Assembly (NCBI GenBank): GCA_900104855.1
Contig: FNSS01000001.1
Coordinates: forward strand, 4,340,001-4,404,000
DNA: 64,000 bases
From: Rhizobiales bacterium GAS188
Lineage (GTDB): Bacteria; Pseudomonadota; Alphaproteobacteria; Rhizobiales; Beijerinckiaceae
Reading direction: 5' to 3'
The notes beneath the pieces are model-generated. The model had not been told where the DNA came from and did no database searches. It saw nothing but the letters and a program-made list of their open reading frames with translations. Below, one piece after another: positions 35,997 to 44,128 of the stretch. Every line of letters begins with the position of its first letter. Position 1 is the stretch's first letter. The position numbers were made by a program, and so were the translations under genes.

Positions 35997-36788
35997 TCAC
36001 ACGTGCTCGGCGCGGCGGGACAGGCGGCGGCGCAAATCCGTGGCGGAGATCGCCTGCAAGGAGAGATCAAGATCGATCCTTTCCACGGCGTAGCCGACGT
36101 CGCGGCCATAGAAGACGTGCGTGATATTGGGAAGCGGAACCACGAGGAAGCGCCCCTCGAACTCGCGAAGCGCGTGTTCGATCCGGGCGCGCACATACTC
36201 GAAATTAAAGGGATTGTTGCCGTCAGTTCCGGCCGTATCACGGACCGCGATGCAGACTTGGCCGACCCGCCGCAGCCCCTCGATGATCAAGGCTCGGTGG
36301 CCATCGTGGAAAGGCTGGTAGCGTCCCACGAACAGGGCGGTCGGCCGTTTGGTGTCGAAGACTGGCCGCACACGCTTTGCGACTTCCTCGGCCCAGTATT
36401 CGGGCGAGCCCTCGGCGATGACACGCACATCATATCGCTCAGGCGCGACGAATATCCGGTCGGTGTCCTCGAACCGGCTTTGCCGCACACGATCCACCCA
36501 GACGATGAAGGAGCTTCCGCCCGCTTCGAACGCGGCACGGGCGTCCTCCGTGGGGCATATGAAGTCTGCGACGGCGAAACAACCTATCTTGACGACTTGA
36601 TCGCACAACCAGCCCATGCGGCGCGCCTGCTCGATGCGATCGGCGGCAGCGAATCCCAAATCCTTGTTGATCTCGCGACGGACATCGTCCGCATTGAAAT
36701 GGACGGCGTTCAATCGGGGGGCAAGCACCTTCGCAAGCGTGGTCTTGCCGGCTCCCGGCAATCCCATGATGAGGATTTTGCGCGCCAT
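35997..36788 (-). CDS. APS-kinase-like / NMNAT-like nucleotidyltransferase fusion
   Basis: 263 aa. The N-terminal half is a P-loop kinase (GLPGAGKTT, 9-17) with the APS-kinase hallmarks FNADDVRREINKDLGF (31-46), a basic arginine after it, and ADFICPTEDARAAF (74-87). The C-terminal half is an HIGH-type nucleotidyltransferase with GRYQPFHDGH (155-164) and ISATDLRRRL (247-256), as in archaeal NMN adenylyltransferases. The combination in one 263-residue protein is compact and unusual. The kinase part may be involved in PAPS supply for the nearby sulfotransferase, or it may phosphorylate a small alcohol that the second domain then activates with a nucleotide. It is 30 bp after the deleted methyltransferase gene and ends its operon. 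Confidence 0.82.
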   Translation of the reverse strand: MARKILIMGLPGAGKTTLAKVLAPRLNAVHFNADDVRREINKDLGFAAADRIEQARRMGWLCDQVVKIGCFAVADFICPTEDARAAFEAGGSSFIVWVDRVRQSRFEDTDRIFVAPERYDVRVIAEGSPEYWAEEVAKRVRPVFDTKRPTALFVGRYQPFHDGHRALIIEGLRRVGQVCIAVRDTAGTDGNNPFNFEYVRARIEHALREFEGRFLVVPLPNITHVFYGRDVGYAVERIDLDLSLQAISATDLRRRLSRRAEHV

Positions 36789-36818
36789 CTACTAACGCCT
36801 CCAATACCGGATTGAAAC

Positions 36819-37145
36819 CTAAAGGCGGAGGGGTTGGGGCTCGGCTGTGCGATCTCCGGAACCGCGAGACGGACGAAGCAGACCGATATAGTGGGAGCGC
36901 AGGATCGGCATCGAAGCGAGCAATGGACAGGTCCGGTCAGTGAGCCGTCCGAGCTGGTGCACTACGGGCGGCAGGAGAATGCCGGGCTCGAGCTCCAACG
37001 TGTCGTTACGCTCCCGCAGCAGCCGTTGGCGCCCGGGGTTGCCCTCATTCGACTTATGCGTGCGCTCCCGCTCCGCGTAGGCCGACCGAATCCGTCGGAC
37101 CTCGTTGCTGGAGCGATCAGTGTGGACCCCGATGTTTTCGGTCAT
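36819..37145 (-). pseudogene. SAM-methyltransferase with its core deleted
   Basis: About 108 residues from MTENIGVH (AGGA 8 nt upstream; an in-frame ATG at 37244 overlaps the stop of the TPR-glycosyltransferase gene). The first 50 residues (EVRRIRSAYAERERTH..NPGRQRLLRERNDTL) resemble the start of class I SAM-methyltransferases found in surface-polysaccharide clusters. The part after about residue 54 (LLPPVVHQLGRLTD...LASMPILRSHYIGLLRP) resembles their last 40 residues. The SAM-binding centre (E/DxGxGxG) is missing, and the join is near 36985. It reads through without frameshift, so a short protein could still be made. Confidence 0.65.
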
Positions 37146-37240
37146 GATACGCATCCTACGTTTCGCCCGAGAGGCGCGATCAGGCGCAGAGCGGCCTCCT
37201 TGGTCGAGTGGGGCACACGGGGAGACCCGTTGCGCAGGTT

Positions 37241-38857
37241 TCATGCATTTTCACGCTGGAACCTCGGCTCGGAAAGTTCTTCGGCGACCCGGCGTGCCAC
37301 ACTGCCCCAATCGCCCGGGCTCGGCTGACGGAACAACCGCACGGTCGGGTACCAGGGGCTGTCGCTTCGTTCCAGTAGCCAACGCCAATCAGGTGCATAG
37401 GGGAGGAGGATCCAGACGGGTTTGCCCATCGCGGCCGCCAGATGCGCCACCGCGGTGTCTACGGTGACGACCAGATCGAGCGATTCGATGATGGCCATCG
37501 TGTCCACGAAATCAGCAATCTCAGCGCCAAGGTTGAGCAGCGGAGCACGGTCGAAATAGTCCGCAATTGCGCTCTGCGCCGGCCCTTTCTGCAAGGAGAC
37601 CAGAGAAATGCCATGCAGCGCAGCGACTGGGGCAAACGCCGCCAGGCTCATGGAACGGTTGAGATCATTGTTGTGAGTTGGCCTGCCGGCCCAGACGATA
37701 CCAATGCGGCGAATGCCGGGTTGAAGCAGGTCGTGCAAGCGAGCACGCCAAGCCGCGGTTCGTGCCGGATCAGCGTGGAGATAGGGGACCTTGCTGGGAA
37801 TCGTATCGAGGGTTGTGCCGTGCAATCGCGGCAGGCCGGACAGCGGGCAATAGGCAGCGAAAGGCGGACAGCGGTCCCAATGGCCTACCAATTCAAGCGC
37901 CGGATAGGTCTGCCGGATCAGCGGATGCATGAGAGGATCGGCCACCACCACCACTTCCGGGCAACGTGCGCAGACCCACGGGATATACCGGCAGAACTGG
38001 ATCGAGTCGCCGAAACCCTGGTCGGCGATCAGCAGCAAAGTGGCGCCGGGCAGCGGCGCTCCATCCCATTGAGGGCGGTCATTCGGCGGCAAGAGTGGCG
38101 GCGCACCCGCGATCCGGTAGCGCCACTCATACTCCCTCAAGCCCGCCGCGAATTCGCCACGCAGCAAAAGTGCCTCGGCCAGCTGGAAATGCGGACCGGG
38201 CGCTGCAGGATCGAGCGCCAATGCGCGGCGAGCACAGGCGATGCTCTGGTCCAGCTCCAATTGCCGGTAATGGATGACCGCCAGGTTGTGTAGCGTCTGG
38301 AGATCGTAGAGATCCCTATCGAGCGCCTGATGCCCGACCCGCAATGCGTCGTCGTAGCGACCGAGCCGCTCATAGATGGGGCACAGGTTGCGGCGGAACA
38401 CCATGGCGTTCGGGGCCAGACTGATCGCGCGCTCGATCATTTCGGCCGAAGCTTCGTGGCGGCCCATGCGGAAGAGCAGGACGCCTTTCTGGTGCAGAGC
38501 GAGGGGCTCATCTGGAGCAGCCGACAGAATGTGGTCCAGGATTCTCTCCGCCTCTGGCAACCGTCCTCCTTCCGAAAATTCACCGGCGATTTTCAGCAGT
38601 TCATCCAGCGGGATCGGCACCTTTGGCATCAGAGGTTGGGCAGGCACCGGCGGTGGCGCCGCGATCATCTCGGCTACGGCACCAGGCTGCAGCCCAGGCG
38701 ACACATCGCCGGTTGTCACCGGTTCCAGGGGCGTCTCGTCGTGGCGATAAGAGGACGGAGCTGGATCGTAGAGCGTCTCCGCCATTTGCCCAAATGCGGA
38801 GATGTGCGGTAGGCGCAAGCCTTCCTCGCAGGGTGGTGGAAGCGCGTGTTCCTGCAT
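37241..38857 (-). CDS. TPR protein with GT9-like (heptosyltransferase-like) glycosyltransferase domain
   Basis: 538 aa. Residues about 85-235 are four to five TPR-like units (GRHEASAEMIERAISLAPN, ELDQSIACARRALALDP). The second half is a GT-B fold resembling family 9: LLIADQGFGDSIQFCRYIP, RIGIVWAGRPTHNNDLNRSM and a C-terminal TVDTAVAHLAAAMGKPVWILLP, the usual nucleotide-sugar-binding end. TPR plus glycosyltransferase is the architecture of protein O-glycosyltransferases, and GT9-related enzymes include the heptosyltransferases of autotransporter adhesins. The start codon is 7 bp after the giant-3 stop with no ribosome site, suggesting translational coupling to giant 3, which is its best candidate substrate. 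Confidence 0.85.
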   Translation of the reverse strand: MQEHALPPPCEEGLRLPHISAFGQMAETLYDPAPSSYRHDETPLEPVTTGDVSPGLQPGAVAEMIAAPPPVPAQPLMPKVPIPLDELLKIAGEFSEGGRLPEAERILDHILSAAPDEPLALHQKGVLLFRMGRHEASAEMIERAISLAPNAMVFRRNLCPIYERLGRYDDALRVGHQALDRDLYDLQTLHNLAVIHYRQLELDQSIACARRALALDPAAPGPHFQLAEALLLRGEFAAGLREYEWRYRIAGAPPLLPPNDRPQWDGAPLPGATLLLIADQGFGDSIQFCRYIPWVCARCPEVVVVADPLMHPLIRQTYPALELVGHWDRCPPFAAYCPLSGLPRLHGTTLDTIPSKVPYLHADPARTAAWRARLHDLLQPGIRRIGIVWAGRPTHNNDLNRSMSLAAFAPVAALHGISLVSLQKGPAQSAIADYFDRAPLLNLGAEIADFVDTMAIIESLDLVVTVDTAVAHLAAAMGKPVWILLPYAPDWRWLLERSDSPWYPTVRLFRQPSPGDWGSVARRVAEELSEPRFQRENA

Positions 38858-38864
38858 CGGATGT

Positions 38865-41800
38865 TCAGGCCGAGTGATGGGGCCTGGACAGGAACGCCAG
38901 ATCCTCGAGGCCGCTCTGCATGTGAGGCAGTGAGGCCATCTGACCCGCCGCAGACTGGTCGTTATGGAACCCGGCGGCGACGAACTGATCGAACAGCGCT
39001 ACGAGTTGATTGGACGACGCCGGATTGGAGAACCCGGCAGTGCCGAGGCTCGGTGTTGTCGGACTCGGTGAGCCACCGGCTGTTGCCGCCGGTGGATCCG
39101 TCATCACCAGGGTCTGAGAAGCGGAGGTCGCCGTTTCCCCCGATGTCGTGTTGCTTGCGGTTATTGTGAGCGGAGATACCGGATGACCTAATCCTGTGTA
39201 GTGCGAGGCCAGCGTGAGTCCGGTAAGCGGAGTGCCGGTCCGGGCTGCGCTCTCGGTGATGGTCCAAGTATAGCTGAGGCTCAGCAGATTGAACTGTCGC
39301 GAAACCGTATATCCGCTCGGAGCCGTGATCGATTCGTAGCTCGGCACGCCGCTGATCTTCACCGACACTCGGTCGTCGGGATCGACGGGGGTTGCCGTAA
39401 TTCCCAACGCTATCGAACCGCCCGCCGTCACCGTGAGCGAAGTGTTTGCGATCGCCAGCGTTGGCGGCTCAGCCACCTTCTCCTCATCGACCGTCAAGGC
39501 GTGGCTAGCCTGTGGAGCCGGATTGCCGGCATGATCCGCAACATTGGCGGTCACCGTATAGCTTCCATCAGCCAGAGCCTTGGCCTGCGCGCTCGTGACG
39601 CTGACAGACCAGGCATTGCTCTGATCAGTCGTCGTGTAGCTGTCCACAACGGTGTTCGAGCTATTGACGATGTTGACGGAGACGATCTGGCCATTCTCGG
39701 CATCGGTCGATGTGCCGCTGATAGCAAAGCCCGACGAAGCTTTCGCGGCGTTGATAATGTTGTTGCTGGCAATGGTGTTGATGGCGATCGTCGGCGACGT
39801 GGTGTCGATCTGCAAGATGCCGGCCGGGTTGTAGTTGGTCGCCCCCGAAAGATTGGCGTTGTTCGCGGCCGCGTCCTGGATCGTCGCTCCGCTCAGATTG
39901 AACGAGGAGACGGTGAGGTCAGGCGTATTCTGCCCGGCGAGCACTGTGTAGCTGAAAGTCAGGGCATTGGTGCCCGAGCCGCCGGTATAGCTCGCGGCGC
40001 CGCCGTCATTGAGCGCCAGTGTCGGCACACCCCCCGCGACCGTCACGGCCGTGCTGAAATTGACCGTCAGGTTGACGATCTTGCCGGCGTTGAGGTCGCC
40101 GTTGCCGCTGGTGATCCCAGTGCCCGAGGTGGTGATCGAGCTCACGGTCGGAGGGATCGTGAGCGTATAGGTCACGGCGTTGCTCGTTCCGACATTGCCG
40201 GCCGCATCCGTGTCCTGCGCGGTCAGCGCGTTGGTGCCGTTCGCCAAGGTGACGCTGGTCGACCAGCTGCCGTCGGCCTGGACCGTCGCCGTGCCGGCTT
40301 GGGTCGCGCCGTCGAACACGGTGACCGTCGTTCCGGCTACGCCGCCATCGGCGTCGGTAACCGTTCCGGCTACCGTCTGCGTCGCCTGGTTAACCGAGCC
40401 GCCCGCGCTGGTGATCGTCACAACCGGCGTCGTGGTGTCGATCTGCAAGATGCCGGCCGGATTATAGTTGGTCGCGCCCGAAAGATTGGCGTTGTTGCCC
40501 GCTCCGTCTTGGATCGTCGCGTTGTTCAGATTGAGCGAAGACACAGTGAGGTCGGAGGTGTTTTGGCCAGTCGCGACAGTGTAGCTGAAGGTCAGGGCAT
40601 TGGTGCCCGAGCCGCCGGTATAGCTCGCTGCGCCGCCGTCATTGAGCGCCAGCGTCGGCACACCCCCCGCAACCGTTACGGCCGCACTGAAATTGACCGT
40701 CAAGGTCACCGTCTTGCCGGCGTTCAGGTCACCGTTGCCGCTGGTGATCCCAGTGCCCGAGGTTGTGATCGAGCTCACGGTCGGAGGGATCGTGAGCGTA
40801 TAGGTCACGGCGCTGCTCACGCCGGTATTGCCGGCCGGATCCGAGTCCTGCGCGGTCAGCGCATTGGTGCCGTTCGCCAAGGTGACGCTGGTCGACCAGC
40901 TGCCATCGGCCTGCACCGTCGCCGTGCCGGCTTGGGTCGCGCCGTCGAATACGGTGACCGTCGTTCCGGCTACGCCGCCATCGGCGTCGGTAACCGTTCC
41001 GGCCACCGTCTGCGTCGCCTGGTTAACCGAGCCGCCCGCGCTGGTGATCGTCACAGCCGGCGTCGTGGTGTCGATCTGCAAGATGCCGGCCGGGTTGTAG
41101 TTGGTTGCGCCCGAAAGATCGGCGTTGTTGCCCGCCCCGTCTTGGATCGTCGCGTTGTTCAGATTGAGCGAAGACACAGTGAGGTCGGAGGTGTTTTGGC
41201 CGGTCGCGACCGTGTAGCTGAAGGTCAGGGCATTGGTGCCCGAGCCGCCGGTATAGCTCGCTGCGCCGCCGTCATTGAGCGCCAGCGTCGGCACACCCCC
41301 CGCGACCGTTACGGCCGCGCTGAAATTGGCGGTCAGGTTGACGATCTTGCCGGCGTTGAGGTCGCCGTTGCCGTTGGTGATCCCTGCTCCGGAAGTCGCG
41401 ATCGAGCTCACCGAGGGCGGCGAGGGCGCTAGCGGGGGATCGGTTATGAAGGTGCCGGTCGCTCCGTCGCTGGTAGCAGCGAAAGCCGTGCCGCCGAGGC
41501 TGGAGGTCTGGAAGTCCAGGCTCGCCACCTGGTTGGCGCTATTCGACACCTGCAGCACGCCCGTCGACGCGTTGTAGTTGAGCGTCACACCTGCCGAGGA
41601 AAAGTTCTTGAGATCGATCTTGTCCCCAGGGACGAAGTGCTGCAGCTGCGTACCCGCATAGGACGAGGTGCCGACATTGACGCCGAAGGATGCGGTATTG
41701 TCGATGATCAGTTCGCTGGTGCCGTCCTGGAAATTGATTTGCGTTTGTGTGCCGGTGGCCGCGGCAACTTCAAGTGTGGCGCTGGTGCCGAGTTGGAAGA

Positions 41801-43460
41801 GGCCGGTGCTGCTTGGATCAAGAGCTGTCGACACGTCGAGCGAGCCGGCGATGCTGATTGTGCCGTTCAAGATGTTGGCGCCATTGAGCGTCCAGGTCGC
41901 GCCGGCATCGACGGCAAGGACCTGGAAATTGTTGAACGAGCCAGTGCCCACTCCGCCGATCGTGCCGGTGCCGCTGGCGAGCTCCAGCGTGTTCGTGCCG
42001 CTGCCGCCGCTGACCCTGCCGACGAACACTGCGCCGGGGTCGACCACGAGCCGATTGGTGGCGCTGCCCGAGAAATCGATGGCGTAGGACCCGCCGGAAA
42101 TCGTGCCGGCGTTCGTCACCGTGCCGGAACCGCCCGAGAGGAAGATGCCGAAGGCGCTCCCCGAGATGGTCGCGCCGGCGAGGTTCGTGATGCTGCCGCC
42201 GCCCTCGATATCGGCGCCGGCGCCACTCGTCGCGTTGATGCTGCCGGCATTGCTGAGCGTCCCGGCCCCCCCTTGCGCAAAGACGCCGGCCACCTGGCCC
42301 GAGATCGAGGCGGAGGCCGCATTGGTGACGCTGCCGCCGGCCTCGAGACCGACACCATGAGAGCCCGAGATGCTGCCGCTGTTGCTCAGCGTCCCGAGAG
42401 CACCAGTGGTGAAGACGCCGAACCCTGCGCCCGAGATCGACCCGCCCGAATTGTTGGTGATGCTGCCCCCACCCGAGAGATCGACACCCGCCCCGCTGGC
42501 ATTGGCCGCATTGATGCTGCCGCTGTTCGTGACAGTCCCTGTCGCTCCTGCTCCGGCATAGACACCGACGCTGCCGCCCTTGATCGATGCGCCCGCGCTG
42601 TTGGTGACGCTGCCACCTTTCACGAGCTCGACGCCGCCGTATTTCACACTCGCAATGCTGCCGGTATTCGTGATGGTGCCGCCGGCTCCGGTGACGAAGA
42701 CCCCGAACGAGTTGCCGGAGACGGACCCGGTCGAGTTGTTCGTGACGCTGCCGCCATCGGCGAGATCGATACCGGCGCTGCCTGTCCCGCTCGCGCTGAT
42801 GCTGCCGCTGTTGGTGACCGTGCCTGCCGCTCGGTATTTGACATAGACGCCAATGCTGGTACCCGAAATGGAGGCGCCCGCGGCATTGGTGACCATGCCG
42901 CCAAGCCCGAGAACCACCCCGTCATAGGTTGCCCCCGAGATGCTGCCGTAGTTCGCGAGCGTGGTGAAGCCGCCCTCGAGAAAGACGCCGAACTTGTGGC
43001 CCGTGATGGTCCCGGTCGAGGTGTTCGTGGCGCTGCCGCCGTTCTCCAGATAGACGCCGGTGCCATTCGCCCCTGTCCCGGTAATATAGCCCGCATTCGT
43101 GAGCGTCCCGGCCTGGTTCTGGAAAAAGACACCAACGGCCAGTGCCGAAATGGACCCGGACGCGGCGTTCGAAAGACTCCCGCCGCCCGCCATCAGCACC
43201 GCGTTATTGTTGGGTCCCGAAATGCTGCCCGTATTCGTGACCGTGCCGGCACCGCCGGTGATGAAAATGGCGGCCGCCTGGGTGCCGGAAGCGGAGACCA
43301 CGCCGGCATTGGTAATGGTCCAGGTGGTGCCGGCTCCCCCGTCGATGCCATCGGCCGACCCCGTCGAGGTCACCGTGCCCGTGCTGGTGATGTACAGAGG
43401 ATTGTCGGCCGCGCCCAGGACTACCGGACCGGTCGTGCTGCTGCTGATGGTCTTCGACAT
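38865..43460 (-). CDS. Giant secreted repeat protein 3 (beta-helix, Ig-like repeats)
   Basis: 1531 aa from MSKTISSSTTGP, with AAGGAG about 8 nt upstream; a reading 30 codons longer has no ribosome site. Residues about 60-540 are the short G/S/T/N-rich beta-helix repeats; about 245 of them are identical to giant 2. A GDKIDLKNF linker is followed by two and a half 211-residue Ig-like units (about 680-1220), a cadherin/Ig-like unit (NAWSVSVTSAQAKALADGSYTV) and the C-terminal about 200 residues shared with giant 2 (ending SRPHHSA). No RTX repeats, DUF4214 or Sec signal. An HlyB/HlyD pair lies upstream (44129-47669) and the TPR-glycosyltransferase directly downstream. Confidence 0.88.
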   Translation of the reverse strand: MSKTISSSTTGPVVLGAADNPLYITSTGTVTSTGSADGIDGGAGTTWTITNAGVVSASGTQAAAIFITGGAGTVTNTGSISGPNNNAVLMAGGGSLSNAASGSISALAVGVFFQNQAGTLTNAGYITGTGANGTGVYLENGGSATNTSTGTITGHKFGVFLEGGFTTLANYGSISGATYDGVVLGLGGMVTNAAGASISGTSIGVYVKYRAAGTVTNSGSISASGTGSAGIDLADGGSVTNNSTGSVSGNSFGVFVTGAGGTITNTGSIASVKYGGVELVKGGSVTNSAGASIKGGSVGVYAGAGATGTVTNSGSINAANASGAGVDLSGGGSITNNSGGSISGAGFGVFTTGALGTLSNSGSISGSHGVGLEAGGSVTNAASASISGQVAGVFAQGGAGTLSNAGSINATSGAGADIEGGGSITNLAGATISGSAFGIFLSGGSGTVTNAGTISGGSYAIDFSGSATNRLVVDPGAVFVGRVSGGSGTNTLELASGTGTIGGVGTGSFNNFQVLAVDAGATWTLNGANILNGTISIAGSLDVSTALDPSSTGLFQLGTSATLEVAAATGTQTQINFQDGTSELIIDNTASFGVNVGTSSYAGTQLQHFVPGDKIDLKNFSSAGVTLNYNASTGVLQVSNSANQVASLDFQTSSLGGTAFAATSDGATGTFITDPPLAPSPPSVSSIATSGAGITNGNGDLNAGKIVNLTANFSAAVTVAGGVPTLALNDGGAASYTGGSGTNALTFSYTVATGQNTSDLTVSSLNLNNATIQDGAGNNADLSGATNYNPAGILQIDTTTPAVTITSAGGSVNQATQTVAGTVTDADGGVAGTTVTVFDGATQAGTATVQADGSWSTSVTLANGTNALTAQDSDPAGNTGVSSAVTYTLTIPPTVSSITTSGTGITSGNGDLNAGKTVTLTVNFSAAVTVAGGVPTLALNDGGAASYTGGSGTNALTFSYTVATGQNTSDLTVSSLNLNNATIQDGAGNNANLSGATNYNPAGILQIDTTTPVVTITSAGGSVNQATQTVAGTVTDADGGVAGTTVTVFDGATQAGTATVQADGSWSTSVTLANGTNALTAQDTDAAGNVGTSNAVTYTLTIPPTVSSITTSGTGITSGNGDLNAGKIVNLTVNFSTAVTVAGGVPTLALNDGGAASYTGGSGTNALTFSYTVLAGQNTPDLTVSSFNLSGATIQDAAANNANLSGATNYNPAGILQIDTTSPTIAINTIASNNIINAAKASSGFAISGTSTDAENGQIVSVNIVNSSNTVVDSYTTTDQSNAWSVSVTSAQAKALADGSYTVTANVADHAGNPAPQASHALTVDEEKVAEPPTLAIANTSLTVTAGGSIALGITATPVDPDDRVSVKISGVPSYESITAPSGYTVSRQFNLLSLSYTWTITESAARTGTPLTGLTLASHYTGLGHPVSPLTITASNTTSGETATSASQTLVMTDPPAATAGGSPSPTTPSLGTAGFSNPASSNQLVALFDQFVAAGFHNDQSAAGQMASLPHMQSGLEDLAFLSRPHHSA
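39800..41412 (-). repeat. About two and a half 633-bp repeats inside giant gene 3
   Basis: Two full and one partial copy with a 633-bp (211-codon) period, related to the 642-bp repeats of giant 2. The three-codon difference falls in the AVTVSTAGGSP (giant 2) versus AVTVAGGVP (giant 3) region and in the linker after each unit. Ends are approximate. Confidence 0.8.
42595..43285 (-). repeat. Partner copy of the 29828-30518 identical block
   Basis: Same sequence as 29828-30518 at an offset of 12,767 bp, with no mismatch seen. It covers the N-terminal beta-helix repeats of giant 3. Confidence 0.88.
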
Positions 43461-44128
43461 CGGAGTCTCCTTAATCGCCAGCGAGCATGAACATTTGCCA
43501 GCCGGCGCTCTCCGTGACAGGCCCTGAGCTACGGTGGTTGACGCGATCACATGGCATGTGGATCGAACCAGGCATCGGCCACCGCAGCCGCGGGCGATCC
43601 GAAGAATGGGTAGGTCGCTTGCGCCGCGCCGCGGTCGGCAAATTCGACCCGCGCACGCTCCGCCATGAGTGATGTCATTTGAGCAGCCGATGACAGCATT
43701 GTGCAGCAGATCGATCGACGTATCGGAGATGCGAAAGAACAGCGTCTCAATCTTGAAGTATAAGCCATCGTAACACCTCGATGCGCAAATCTCCGCTCCT
43801 GGTCAGCGGTAGGATCTCTCCCTCGCCTCAACGATCGAGAACTCGCCGGCGGCAAGCTTGGGCCGGTTTCACCGTTGATCCCGGCAACCATTGGCGTTGC
43901 GCCGGACGATCGGGCAGGCCCCGTTCTGGTAAGGGAACCATAGCACGTCGTTGAATGAGTGGAGGAGAATGAACCAAATAATGCGCGGCCTAAGTCAGGA
44001 AATTTCGAAGTACTACCATTTCAGTTGCTGCACAGAAGAGCCCATCCCGAGACGACTTTCTGTCGCCGGGTGGAAGAGGCCAAGGCTTGAGCGCCCTCGT
44101 AGCAGCGCTGCAACATGGGTCCGCAGAG
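43461..44128. other. Unexplained 668-bp region between HlyD-2 and giant 3
   Basis: No gene is supported. On the minus strand a reading of 70-114 codons (43547 to about 43760 or 43891) exists but has no recognisable family and no convincing ribosome site. Another frame contains a natural-looking stretch, KIETLFFRISDTSIDLLHN, that breaks soon after. This may be a decayed gene. The leader immediately upstream of giant 3 is not similar to that of giants 1 and 2 beyond the ribosome site. A promoter for giant 3 may lie here. Confidence 0.45.

Noticed and set aside
17641-43460. Giants considered as RTX toxins or type V autotransporters
   Set aside because: No GGxGxDxxx nonapeptides, no Sec signal and no C-terminal beta-barrel are present.
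39201-43490. Long plus-strand open readings (743 and 617 codons) opposite giant gene 3, with similar ones opposite giants 1 and 2
   Set aside because: They are Arg/Ala/Gly/Asp-rich repetitive translations that mirror the repeat structure of the minus-strand giants. They have no known domains and arise from the lack of stops in the antisense frame of GC-rich DNA.
43547-43891. Possible small gene upstream of giant 3
   Set aside because: No ribosome site and no family resemblance, and the translation has out-of-frame-like composition; kept only as part of the unexplained region.
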